In this document: piece after piece, positions 35,245 to 42,586 of the stretch
Layout: each line of letters opens with the position of its first letter
Numbering within the stretch: position 1 is the first letter of the stretch
NCBI RefSeq assembly: GCF_020559915.1
Contig: NZ_JAJCLZ010000015.1
Span: 1-59,049 of the forward strand
DNA: 59,049 nucleotides
Direction of reading: 5' to 3'
Origin: Ruminococcus sp. 210702-SL.1.03
GTDB taxonomy: Bacteria > Bacillota > Clostridia > Oscillospirales > Ruminococcaceae
Made by a program: the position numbers and the translations under genes
The notes under the pieces: model-generated
Databases searched by the model: none
Seen by the model: the letters and a program-made list of their open reading frames with translations, nothing else
Told to the model about the DNA's origin: nothing

Positions 35245-37518
35245 TTACTCTACGTTTTTCAATGCTTCGTCGAGGGGTACTTTCTTTACCTTGCTCATGA
35301 GCATTACAGCGATGATAATGTATGCAACTATTCCCAGCGCGGGTATCTCAGCGTAGATGTACGATGGAATAACGAAAGGCATATAGCCCGCGTACTCAGA
35401 GAACACCACTTTGAAAATATACTTCAGTATTCCGCTTACGGGCGGGATAGTCAGCAGCAGTGAAAGCACTACTACTATCGAGGTGGCGGCAACGTACAGG
35501 CTGTTTATCTCGCTGTTATTATAGCCCAGTATCTTTGTCATAGAGATCGACTGAGTGTTTTTCTCGATAATGATCTTCGAGAGCAGGTAGATTATCAGCA
35601 TGAACATCGCAACGCCTACGAATGTGAAGATGCTCACCATACCGCCCATAGAAAGTATGAGCTGGCGCGAAGTCTTGGTTAGGTCGTCCTCAGTGATGGT
35701 GGTCGCGATATACATATCGTCTATATCAGTTATCTCTTCATCGGAGAAATAGCCGTTGAAGTATCCGTCCTCAAGGTCGAATGTGTCGATGAAATCGTTC
35801 TGCGTCATGTAGACCGCAATAGAAGCAGGCTCTTTGTAGATACCGTCTATTTTGAAGGTGTACTTCTTATCGCCGTACTCTTCTTTAAGCGTTACCTTGC
35901 CTCCTTTTTTTTGCCCATACTTATCGGCAAAGCCCTGAGAGATGTATATACCGCCGTCCCTAACGTCAGCGTCGATATACTTGCTGTCTTTTTTTATGCC
36001 GTAAACAGTCGCGGACTCTTCTTTGATCCTGTCGTCGATAGTTTTGAGCGAGCCTGCGCAGTATTTCTCCGCGCCCTCGGTCTCAGTTTCCATCGGCATT
36101 TTCAGAATGTACTGGTACTTGCAGGTCATATTGTCGATTATAATATCCTGATAATTCAGAAGCAGGGGCTTCATCGCAAGGCTGAAAAAGATTATTACGT
36201 TTGCGAAGAATATACCGATGAAGATAGTGATGTAGTTTGGCATATTCTGGAATATTACTCTTAGGCGGAAACGCTTCATTATGCCTATCTTGGTATTCAG
36301 CTTGAACGCTTTTTTCTTCTGCTTTCTCTTTAGATCTCTGCGCAGGAATTTGAGCGGAGAAAGGCTGAGCTTGTTTGCAAGTATAGCAAGGTCGATAAGG
36401 AAAAGCAGTATCAGCGGAACTACGGTGGTCTTTACAAAAGCCTCGGCATTCCATATAGTAACGTATGTCGGCAGGCTGTAACTCTGATAATATATATCGG
36501 TAACGAAGTCTTTGAGCACGGTATAGCCGAGAATATTGCCGACTATCGCCGCAACTATCATTACGATCATCGGGGCGGTAAGATAATGCCTGATAAGCTC
36601 GCCTCGGGTATAGCCCGTAGCGCGGAGCGCCCCTATAACGGTAGCTTCTTTATTTATAGTATTGCTGGTAGTGATAGCGAATACGAACGAGATCATGATG
36701 ACTACCAAATAGAGGAATACGGTTATCATAGCGCCGTCGCCCTTGATGTCCTCGCCCGCGAAGTGGATAGCGTTGTTGGAATACTGCGGAATGAACTGTT
36801 TCAGCGGCGAAACGGCGTTGATGTCTTTCATCACGTTCTCAGCCATATCCTTAGCTTCGCCGTCGTCCTTAGGGGCTTTATCGTATTTCCAGGAGTAGCT
36901 GTAATGAAGAGCTGATTCGTCGAAGCTGTCGAAGCCGTCTTCCGTCATTATAGCAACGCAGAATTTCATAGCGTCGAACATCATATCTCCGGGGCTGGAA
37001 TAAAGAGTACTGTAATCCGAAAGCGCCACCAGACCCGTGATCTTCAGCTTGGTATCGCCGAGAGTGATATTATCGCCTACAGTGAACTTGTTATTATACG
37101 CATACATTCTGTCGATAGCTATCTCGTCTTTAGCGGAGGGCAGCCTGCCTTCCATTACGCAAACTTTATCTACATCTTTACGCGGTTTGAAAACGCGGAC
37201 AGTGCTGTCTACCTCTTTAGTTTCTTCCTCAACGTAAAAGTTTTCATATACCGTGAGCTTTTCTTTGCCGTCCTCTATTTTTGAGATAGTATCGGCGTTG
37301 GCTTTTTCCGTAAGCTCGAAGTTGCCGTCCTCGATATTATATTTTTCAAAGCCGTCTTCATATGCCTGCTTCATGCTTCCGCCTGCTACCAACATACCCG
37401 AAACGGCGCTTATCATCATAGTGATAAAAAGGAAGATCACTATGTACTTTCCTGCTTCTGATCTAAGTTCGCGCGGGACACGCTTTATGAGCGGATCTTT
37501 GATCTTTTTCTTCTTCAA
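35245..37518 (-). CDS. FtsX/MacB-type ABC transporter permease
   Basis: A 757-residue permease with two FtsX domains. A membrane helix near residue 30 (IVIFLFITMMISAVSGMLVAGG) is followed by a large extracytoplasmic domain and the first FtsX core (~265-380). There is then another helix near 425, a second extracytoplasmic domain, and a final FtsX core (~625-745). Such transporters move lipids, lipoproteins or peptides or transmit force; substrate unknown. TTG at 37518 is the start, supported by GGGAGGTG 7 bases upstream. It follows the ATPase gene by 16 bases and is probably governed by the palindromic operator upstream of that gene. Confidence 0.88.
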   Translation of the reverse strand: MKKKKIKDPLIKRVPRELRSEAGKYIVIFLFITMMISAVSGMLVAGGSMKQAYEDGFEKYNIEDGNFELTEKANADTISKIEDGKEKLTVYENFYVEEETKEVDSTVRVFKPRKDVDKVCVMEGRLPSAKDEIAIDRMYAYNNKFTVGDNITLGDTKLKITGLVALSDYSTLYSSPGDMMFDAMKFCVAIMTEDGFDSFDESALHYSYSWKYDKAPKDDGEAKDMAENVMKDINAVSPLKQFIPQYSNNAIHFAGEDIKGDGAMITVFLYLVVIMISFVFAITTSNTINKEATVIGALRATGYTRGELIRHYLTAPMIVMIVAAIVGNILGYTVLKDFVTDIYYQSYSLPTYVTIWNAEAFVKTTVVPLILLFLIDLAILANKLSLSPLKFLRRDLKRKQKKKAFKLNTKIGIMKRFRLRVIFQNMPNYITIFIGIFFANVIIFFSLAMKPLLLNYQDIIIDNMTCKYQYILKMPMETETEGAEKYCAGSLKTIDDRIKEESATVYGIKKDSKYIDADVRDGGIYISQGFADKYGQKKGGKVTLKEEYGDKKYTFKIDGIYKEPASIAVYMTQNDFIDTFDLEDGYFNGYFSDEEITDIDDMYIATTITEDDLTKTSRQLILSMGGMVSIFTFVGVAMFMLIIYLLSKIIIEKNTQSISMTKILGYNNSEINSLYVAATSIVVVLSLLLTIPPVSGILKYIFKVVFSEYAGYMPFVIPSYIYAEIPALGIVAYIIIAVMLMSKVKKVPLDEALKNVE

Positions 37519-37534
37519 TCAAGACACCTCCCAA

Positions 37535-38236
37535 TTACCATTCAAGCTCGGAAGCAGGTATCTTATTTTCGTTAAGATAATTTTTACGGATAGTGCCGTC
37601 GCGCAGGGTGATAACGCGGTCTGCCATGTTCTTTATAGCGTCGTTATGCGTTACCATTACGATGGTGTTGCCGTACTCTTTGTTTACGTCCTCGATGAGC
37701 TTTAGTATATCTTTAGAGGTGTTGTAATCAAGTGCGCCGGTAGGCTCGTCGCAAAGGAGAATATCGGGGTTTTTAACTATCGCTCTGCCGATAGCAGTTC
37801 TTTGCTGCTGACCGCCGCTGAGCTGGTTTGGCAGCTTATGGCGATGCTCATAAAGACCGAGCGTTTTTAGCAGCTCGTCCACATCGAGGGGATCGTCGCT
37901 GAGGTAAGCGCCTACTTCTACGTTCTCTTTGATATTGAGATTAGGGATCAGATTATACATCTGGAAAATGTAGCCGAGGTGCTTTCTGCGGTAAAGCGTG
38001 AGCGCCTTTTCGTTCATATCGGCAGTTTTTTCGCCGTTGATAGAGATATAGCCGCTGTCAGCGTTATCAATTCCGCCGATTATATTCAGCAGAGTGGATT
38101 TGCCCGAACCCGAAGCGCCGAGCAGCACGCAAAACTCGCCTTTTTCAATGCCGATGTCTATACCCTTTAAGACTTCGGTATAGCTGTCACCCTCTCCGAA
38201 ATGTTTTTTCAAACCGCTGATCTCCAAAAACATCAT
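37535..38236 (-). CDS. MacB/LolD-type ABC transporter ATP-binding protein
   Basis: A 234-residue ABC ATPase. Walker A is LLGASGSGKSTLLNIIGG, the signature is QLSGGQQQRTAIGRAI, Walker B is ILLCDEPTGALD and the switch histidine is in VMVTHN. It pairs with the FtsX-type permease immediately downstream. AAGGAAGGG precedes ATG at 38236; a GTG two codons earlier is in frame. Promoter and palindromic operator at 38253-38295 suggest iron-responsive control, by inference from neighbours that share the operator. Confidence 0.92.
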   Translation of the reverse strand: MMFLEISGLKKHFGEGDSYTEVLKGIDIGIEKGEFCVLLGASGSGKSTLLNIIGGIDNADSGYISINGEKTADMNEKALTLYRRKHLGYIFQMYNLIPNLNIKENVEVGAYLSDDPLDVDELLKTLGLYEHRHKLPNQLSGGQQQRTAIGRAIVKNPDILLCDEPTGALDYNTSKDILKLIEDVNKEYGNTIVMVTHNDAIKNMADRVITLRDGTIRKNYLNENKIPASELEW

Positions 38237-38252
38237 ATTCACCCTTCCTTAT

Positions 38253-38295
38253 TAGTTAGCAATCGCTAACTATGCGGCCGAACAAGCTCTGTCAA
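38253..38295 (-). promoter_or_regulatory. promoter and operator of the ABC transporter operon
   Basis: Minus-strand TTGACA (plus 38290-38295), a 17-base spacer, and TAGTTA (plus 38267-38272). The -10 is part of the perfect palindrome TAGTTAGC-N4-GCTAACTA (38253-38272), so a bound regulator would cover the -10 box. Confidence 0.75.
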
Positions 38296-38321
38296 TTCTT
38301 CCCTGCTGATATATGCAGAAA

Positions 38322-38552
38322 TCATCCGCGCAGAGCCTTTGCCTGCATTTTCTTTTTCTTTTTGATCTGCTTTTCGATCTTTTTTATCTTCTTCGCATTT
38401 GCGTGGCACATACCCGCGTTAGCGCAGCCTGCGCATTTGCAGCCGCACGAAGACTTTCCCGCGCGCTTATCTTTTACCATCTGCATTATGATAAGCACTA
38501 CCACAGCAATGAGAATGGCAGCTACAAAAGCTGTACCTAAAACCGTATCCAT
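38322..38552 (-). CDS. FeoB-associated cysteine-rich membrane protein
   Basis: A 76-residue protein with one N-terminal membrane helix (VLGTAFVAAILIAVVVLIIMQMV), a cysteine cluster (CGCKCAGCANAGMC) and a lysine-rich tail. This matches the FeoB-associated Cys-rich (virus-attachment-p12-like) family, usually found at the end of feoAB operons and thought to handle ferrous iron at the membrane. No feoA or feoB is in the window, so this is a detached copy. AGGAGG precedes the ATG. Confidence 0.82.
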   Translation of the reverse strand: MDTVLGTAFVAAILIAVVVLIIMQMVKDKRAGKSSCGCKCAGCANAGMCHANAKKIKKIEKQIKKKKKMQAKALRG

Positions 38553-38591
38553 TATATATACCTCCTCATCCTCAAAAAAAGCGCTGTAAAA

Positions 38592-38648
38592 GGTTAGCTC
38601 TTGCTAACCCTCTGCTATAAGTTTACCACCGCTAACCGATTTTGTCAA
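38592..38648 (-). promoter_or_regulatory. promoter with two operators for the Cys-rich iron protein
   Basis: Minus-strand TTGACA (plus 38643-38648), a 17-base spacer, and TAAACT (plus 38620-38625). A degenerate operator GTTTAC-N4-GCTAAC lies over the spacer and -10 (38621-38636). A perfect GGTTAGC-N4-GCTAACC lies downstream (38592-38609). Confidence 0.7.
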
Positions 38649-38771
38649 GCATTTTTTCACCAAATTTTCATTTTCAGACATATTCACAAAAACGCCGTTT
38701 TACAGCATAGCTTTTTGTATATTATACTACAATACTACACGATAGTGAAACAAATCATACGCCAAATAGCA

Positions 38772-38800
38772 AGGCGCAGACCTGTAAACAGCCTGCGCCT
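38772..38800 (-). terminator. hairpin after the flavodoxin gene
   Basis: AGGCGCAG (38772-38779) pairs with CTGCGCCT (38793-38800). Only a weak T-rich tail follows on the minus strand. Confidence 0.6.
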
Positions 38801-38844
38801 CAGATAAAGTGTATATGGAGTTAAAAATTGTGATAACTCAAAAA

Positions 38845-39252
38845 TCACTTAGCAAGCTTTTCGCCGAGTGCGCGGCAGTTTTCAAGAGCCTCGTCATCGG
38901 GAGTTTCGTTAGCGATAAGACCTTCGCCGTCGATCATCTCTGCGCCGGCAGCCTTAGCGCGCTCAACCCAGCTTCTCATCCATTCGCCGTCGCCCCAGCC
39001 GTAAGAGCCGAAGAGAGCGATAGTCTTGCCGGAAAGCTTGCCCTCAACGCCTGCGAAGAAAGGCTCAAATTCGCTTTCTTCAAGCTCTTCAGCGCCCATT
39101 GCGGGGCAGCCGAAAGCCACTCTGTCGTAATCGTCGATATTGCCTGAAAATTCAGAAACGTTAAAGAGATCTGCTCCTGCTGCTTCTGCGACAGCCTCAG
39201 CCATTGCCTGTGTATTGCCCGAACCGCTCCAATAGATAACTGCTGTTTTCAT
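38845..39252 (-). CDS. short-chain flavodoxin
   Basis: A 135-residue flavodoxin, an FMN electron carrier that replaces ferredoxin when iron is scarce. The FMN phosphate loop is YWSGSGNTQAMAEAV, and the isoalloxazine loops are FGCPAMGAEELEE and SYGWGDGEWM. ATG at 39252 follows AGGAGGT by 8 bases. It is second in an operon with the DUF3793 gene, whose promoter carries the iron-block operator. Confidence 0.92.
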   Translation of the reverse strand: MKTAVIYWSGSGNTQAMAEAVAEAAGADLFNVSEFSGNIDDYDRVAFGCPAMGAEELEESEFEPFFAGVEGKLSGKTIALFGSYGWGDGEWMRSWVERAKAAGAEMIDGEGLIANETPDDEALENCRALGEKLAK

Positions 39253-39265
39253 TCTCAAATACCTC

Positions 39266-39838
39266 CTAAGAAATTTTCAGAGCGTTATAAATATCAGCGC
39301 CCTGATCTAATTTATTGCACAGATATGCTCTGCACTTATCGTAATTATTAAAGAGTTTTTTCGCTCTGCCCGCGTTGGAGTAAACCTTCCAGCAGCCGCA
39401 AAGCAGGAAATTCTCGCCCTTATTCTCAATGAAGCCCTCTACGTCCTTAACAGGGTAACCGAGAAACAGACCGATCTCGTGCGGAAAATCGCCGTTTTCA
39501 TTGAGCCTTTTAGAAAGGCGCATAAGGTATTCGCCGAGCGTAGTTAGCTTAGAGTAACCAAACTTTGCAAAACAGCGCTGAACGTCGGGGCGGGCGAGCT
39601 GTGCGCGAAGCAGCTTTTCATTATAGACGAGCAGCAACTTGCGTGACTTATACTCTTTCAGCAAATAAATGCGTATGCCTTTCGCGCCGGCGCGGGTGTT
39701 GAAAAGGCGGATATTATCCTCTACCGAGAATTTATTTTTGTCGATATTGATAAGATTGGCGGGCTTTATGCCAAGCATCGAGGGGGCTGACTGAAACGCC
39801 AGTATCCTGCCGAAATCGCTATGCTCTTTATCAGACAT
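39266..39838 (-). CDS. DUF3793 family protein
   Basis: A 190-residue DUF3793 protein, a family of unknown biochemistry that often sits beside flavodoxin and Feo genes in Clostridia. Recognisable parts are FGRILAFQSAPSMLGIKPANLI, RIYLLKEYKSRKLLLVYNEKLL and HEIGLFLGYPVKDVEGFIENKGENFLLCGCWKVYSN, which includes the conserved HEIGxFLGYP. ATG at 39838 is chosen because AGGAGGT lies upstream at about 39848; the frame extends 12 codons further. It begins the operon with flavodoxin. Confidence 0.85.
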   Translation of the reverse strand: MSDKEHSDFGRILAFQSAPSMLGIKPANLINIDKNKFSVEDNIRLFNTRAGAKGIRIYLLKEYKSRKLLLVYNEKLLRAQLARPDVQRCFAKFGYSKLTTLGEYLMRLSKRLNENGDFPHEIGLFLGYPVKDVEGFIENKGENFLLCGCWKVYSNAGRAKKLFNNYDKCRAYLCNKLDQGADIYNALKIS

Positions 39839-39865
39839 CTGCGCGCACCTCCTGCTTATATTATA

Positions 39866-39883
39866 GGTTAACATACGCTAACT
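39866..39883 (-). promoter_or_regulatory. second operator in the DUF3793 leader
   Basis: GGTTAAC-N4-GCTAAC at 39866-39882 matches the GTTAGC-N4-GCTAAC palindrome with one mismatch. It lies just upstream of the ribosome site of the DUF3793 gene. Confidence 0.6.
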
Positions 39884-39898
39884 TATACATTTATTTTT

Positions 39899-39934
39899 AG
39901 ACTGCGCGCTGTAACAGCTGAGCAGTCTTTTTTT
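39899..39934 (+). terminator. plus-strand terminator-like hairpin inside the DUF3793 leader
   Basis: AGACTGC (39899-39905) pairs with GCAGTCT (39922-39928), followed by seven T on the plus strand; an inner GCTGT/ACAGC adds pairing. No plus-strand gene lies upstream, so it would stop antisense transcription coming through the iron block. Confidence 0.55.
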
Positions 39935-39935
39935 G

Positions 39936-39990
39936 GTTAGATATTGCTAACTCTCGTTTATATAATAACACATGATGAGAGATTTGTCAA
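39936..39990 (-). promoter_or_regulatory. promoter and operator of the DUF3793-flavodoxin operon
   Basis: Minus-strand TTGACA (plus 39985-39990), a 17-base spacer, and TATTAT (plus 39962-39967). The operator GTTAGA-N4-GCTAAC (39936-39951) covers the expected transcription start. Confidence 0.75.
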
Positions 39991-40068
39991 GAGGAAAATA
40001 TGAAATTTGCTTGAATTTTTGCGGAGATGAAAAATAAATGAAAACTTCTCCAAAAAGTTATTAAATAT

Positions 40069-40132
40069 CACGGCTAAGCGGCAGGGGCTTTTGACGTAAA
40101 GCTAACCCTAAGCAGGGCGGAGTACCGCCGAA
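40069..40132 (+). ncRNA. structured RNA candidate, weakly GEMM-like
   Basis: The segment contains CACGG, GACGTAAAGCTA (40093-40104), CCCTAAG and a GGCGG-AGTA-CCGCC hairpin (40117-40130), and ends before a terminator at 40154. The order CACG / GACGnAAAGC / CTAA / ACCG loosely recalls the c-di-GMP-I (GEMM) aptamer, but GGCAAACC is missing. I cannot fold it reliably. The rest of 39875-40281 holds the operators, terminator and promoter listed separately. Confidence 0.25.
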
Positions 40133-40153
40133 CGAAAAGAAATAAACACCATG

Positions 40154-40178
40154 CAGCAGCTTTATGGCTGCTGTTTCT
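40154..40178 (+). terminator. terminator upstream of the GH95 promoter
   Basis: CAGCAGC (40154-40160) pairs with GCTGCTG (40167-40173), followed by TTTCTGT. It ends whatever transcript covers 39990-40150, before the fucosidase promoter. Confidence 0.6.
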
Positions 40179-40212
40179 GTAAATAATGTAAGAATATAAC
40201 ATTGTAAAAATA

Positions 40213-40241
40213 TTGACAATCATGGCGGGGTGTGTTATAAT
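40213..40241 (+). promoter_or_regulatory. promoter of the GH95-GH26 operon
   Basis: TTGACA at 40213-40218, a 17-base spacer, and TATAAT at 40236-40241: both hexamers match consensus. The ATG is 41 bases downstream. Confidence 0.85.
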
Positions 40242-40281
40242 TTAAAAGAATAGATTTTTTCGTAAGAAAGGAATGATCTGA

Positions 40282-42555
40282 ATGGCAAAAAGCTCTCGCT
40301 TATGGTACAAAGCGCCCGCTGACGACTGGAACAAAGCACTGCCCGTCGGCAACGGCAGGATAGGCGGAATGATATTCGGTCAGCCGATAGAAGAGACCAT
40401 ACAGCTCAATGAAGACTCGGTATGGTCAGGCGGATACCGCAAGAGGAACAATCCCTCGGCTAAGCCGAACCTTGAAATAGTGCGCAAACTGCTGAAAGAG
40501 GAAAAGATCTCAGAAGCAGAGGAGATAGTTTTTGACGCATTCTGCGGCACGCCTGTAAATCAGCGCCACTATATGCCGCTTGGAGATCTGAACATTATAC
40601 ATTATAAATACAAGGGTGCGGAGTGCGAATACTCGCAGAGGGATCTCGACCTCGACACGGCTGTTTCGGGCTGCGATTACAGCATTGACGGCGTGGATTT
40701 TCACCGCGAGATATTCGTTTCCGAGCCTGACGCGGTAATGGCTATAAAGCTGACGGCTTCAAAACCCGCCGCGCTGGATATTCGCGTTAGGATAGACGGC
40801 AGGGACGATTATTTCGACGACAACTCCCCTGTTGCGGAGGATGCCATACTTTTCTACGGCGGCTGCGGCTCGGAGGACGGGATAAACTTTGCGGCGTACA
40901 TAAAAGTTATCGGCAAGGGCGGAAAAGTTGCGCCTTACGGAAGCTTCATTAGCTGCGATGGCTGCGACGAGGTGACTATACTGCTAAGCGCGCGCACCGA
41001 TTACCGCTGTAAAGACTACAAGGCGATGGCTAAAGCAGACGTGGAAGCCGCCGCTGAGATGGAATATGACGAGCTTAAAAACCGCCATCTGCATGATTAC
41101 AAGGCGCTGTACAAGCGCGCTTCGCTGACATTAGTCGGCGAGGACAAGAGCGATATACCTACCGACGAGCGGCTTGCGCGGTTTAAAGAGGGCGCGGAGG
41201 ATAATGGGCTGACAGAGCTTTACTGGAACTTTGCGCGCTACCTCATGATAGCAGGCAGCAGGCGCGGCACTCTCCCGCTGAATTTGCAGGGTATTTGGAA
41301 CAAGGATATGTGGCCTGCATGGGGCTGCAAATTTACTATAAACATCAACACTGAGATGAACTACTGGGGCGTGGAAACGGGCAACCTCAGCGAGCTTTCA
41401 GAGCCGCTTTTTGACCTGTTAGAGCGTATGCGCCCGAACGGAAGAGTTACGGCGGAGGAGATGTACGGCTGCGGCGGATTCGTATGCCACCACAACACCG
41501 ACCTTTGGGGCGACACCGCTCCTCAAGATCTTTGGATGCCGGGAACGCAGTGGCCTATGGGCGCGGCTTGGCTTTGTCTGCACATATGGGATCACTACAA
41601 ATTTACTCTCGACCGCGATTTTCTTGACGAAAAGTACCCGACAATGAAAGAAGCGGCGGCGTTCTTCGAAGATTTCCTCATAGAGGACAGCGAGGGCAGG
41701 CTGGTAACATCGCCCTCGGTATCGCCCGAAAACTCGTACATCACGGCAAGCGGAACGCAGGGCGCGCTCTGCATGGGGCCTTCGATGGACAGCCAGATAA
41801 TCTACGAACTTTTCAGCGCGGTGATAGAAGCGGCGGAGATACTTGGTGTAGATATGGTGCATAACAAGAAGCTGAAAGCGCTGCGCGAGCGTCTGCCTAA
41901 GCCAGAGATCGGCAAGTACGGTCAGATAAAGGAATGGGCGGTGGATTACGACGAGGTCGAGCCGGGACACAGGCACGTTTCGCAGCTTTTTGCGCTTTAC
42001 CCCGGCGACATGATAACCAAGCGCTCAACGCCCGAGCTTGCTGACGCGGCGCGCGCAACACTGGAACGCAGACTTTCTCACGGCGGCGGACACACGGGTT
42101 GGTCGCGCGCGTGGATAATCAACTTCTGGGCGCGGCTTTTCGACAACGAAAAGGTCGCGGAAAACGTTCGTGCACTGCTGGCGTACTCGACTTCGGACAA
42201 TATGTTCGATATGCACCCGCCTTTCCAGATCGACGGAAACTTCGGCGGCGCGGCAGGCATAACAGAAGCGCTTTTACAGAGCGAAAACGGCGAGCTGATA
42301 CTGCTCCCCGCCCTGCCAAAGCAATGGGCTGACGGCAGCTTCAGGGGTCTGCGTGCGCGCGGAGCATTAACGATAAGCTGCGAATGGAGCGGCGGCAAGG
42401 TAGTAAACGCGGTTATCGTGCCAGACAAAGACGTTGCGATAACGCTTGTGATGCCGCAGGGCTGTATGCTGAAAGGCGCAGATGCAAGCGGCGAAAGCAT
42501 AAAGATAAACATGAAAGCGGGCGAGCGGTACGAGATATGCCGCTGTGCCGAATAA
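40282..42555 (+). CDS. glycoside hydrolase family 95 protein
   Basis: A 757-residue GH95 enzyme, a family of inverting alpha-1,2-L-fucosidases (some members act on alpha-L-galactosides). The N-terminal beta-domain begins LWYKAPADDWNKALPVGNGRIGGMIFG. The (alpha/alpha)6 domain contains NLQGIWN, INTEMNYWGVETGNL, SPSVSPENSYI, GGGHTGWSRAWIINFWARL and FQIDGNFGGAAGITEALLQS, which together hold the catalytic residues of the family. There is no signal peptide, so it acts in the cytoplasm on imported fucosylated oligosaccharides such as xyloglucan pieces. AGAAAGGAATGATCTGA precedes the ATG. The GH26-like lipoprotein follows 31 bases later. Confidence 0.93.
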   Translation: MAKSSRLWYKAPADDWNKALPVGNGRIGGMIFGQPIEETIQLNEDSVWSGGYRKRNNPSAKPNLEIVRKLLKEEKISEAEEIVFDAFCGTPVNQRHYMPLGDLNIIHYKYKGAECEYSQRDLDLDTAVSGCDYSIDGVDFHREIFVSEPDAVMAIKLTASKPAALDIRVRIDGRDDYFDDNSPVAEDAILFYGGCGSEDGINFAAYIKVIGKGGKVAPYGSFISCDGCDEVTILLSARTDYRCKDYKAMAKADVEAAAEMEYDELKNRHLHDYKALYKRASLTLVGEDKSDIPTDERLARFKEGAEDNGLTELYWNFARYLMIAGSRRGTLPLNLQGIWNKDMWPAWGCKFTININTEMNYWGVETGNLSELSEPLFDLLERMRPNGRVTAEEMYGCGGFVCHHNTDLWGDTAPQDLWMPGTQWPMGAAWLCLHIWDHYKFTLDRDFLDEKYPTMKEAAAFFEDFLIEDSEGRLVTSPSVSPENSYITASGTQGALCMGPSMDSQIIYELFSAVIEAAEILGVDMVHNKKLKALRERLPKPEIGKYGQIKEWAVDYDEVEPGHRHVSQLFALYPGDMITKRSTPELADAARATLERRLSHGGGHTGWSRAWIINFWARLFDNEKVAENVRALLAYSTSDNMFDMHPPFQIDGNFGGAAGITEALLQSENGELILLPALPKQWADGSFRGLRARGALTISCEWSGGKVVNAVIVPDKDVAITLVMPQGCMLKGADASGESIKINMKAGERYEICRCAE

Positions 42556-42586
42556 ATAAGGAAAGCAATTGAAAAGAGGAAAAGAC

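Noticed and set aside
40069..40132. Confident call of a c-di-GMP-I riboswitch
   Set aside because: GACGnAAAGC and ACCG are present, but the GGCAAACC core and a GAAA-capped stem are missing, and the downstream terminator separates it from any gene. Kept only as a weak candidate.
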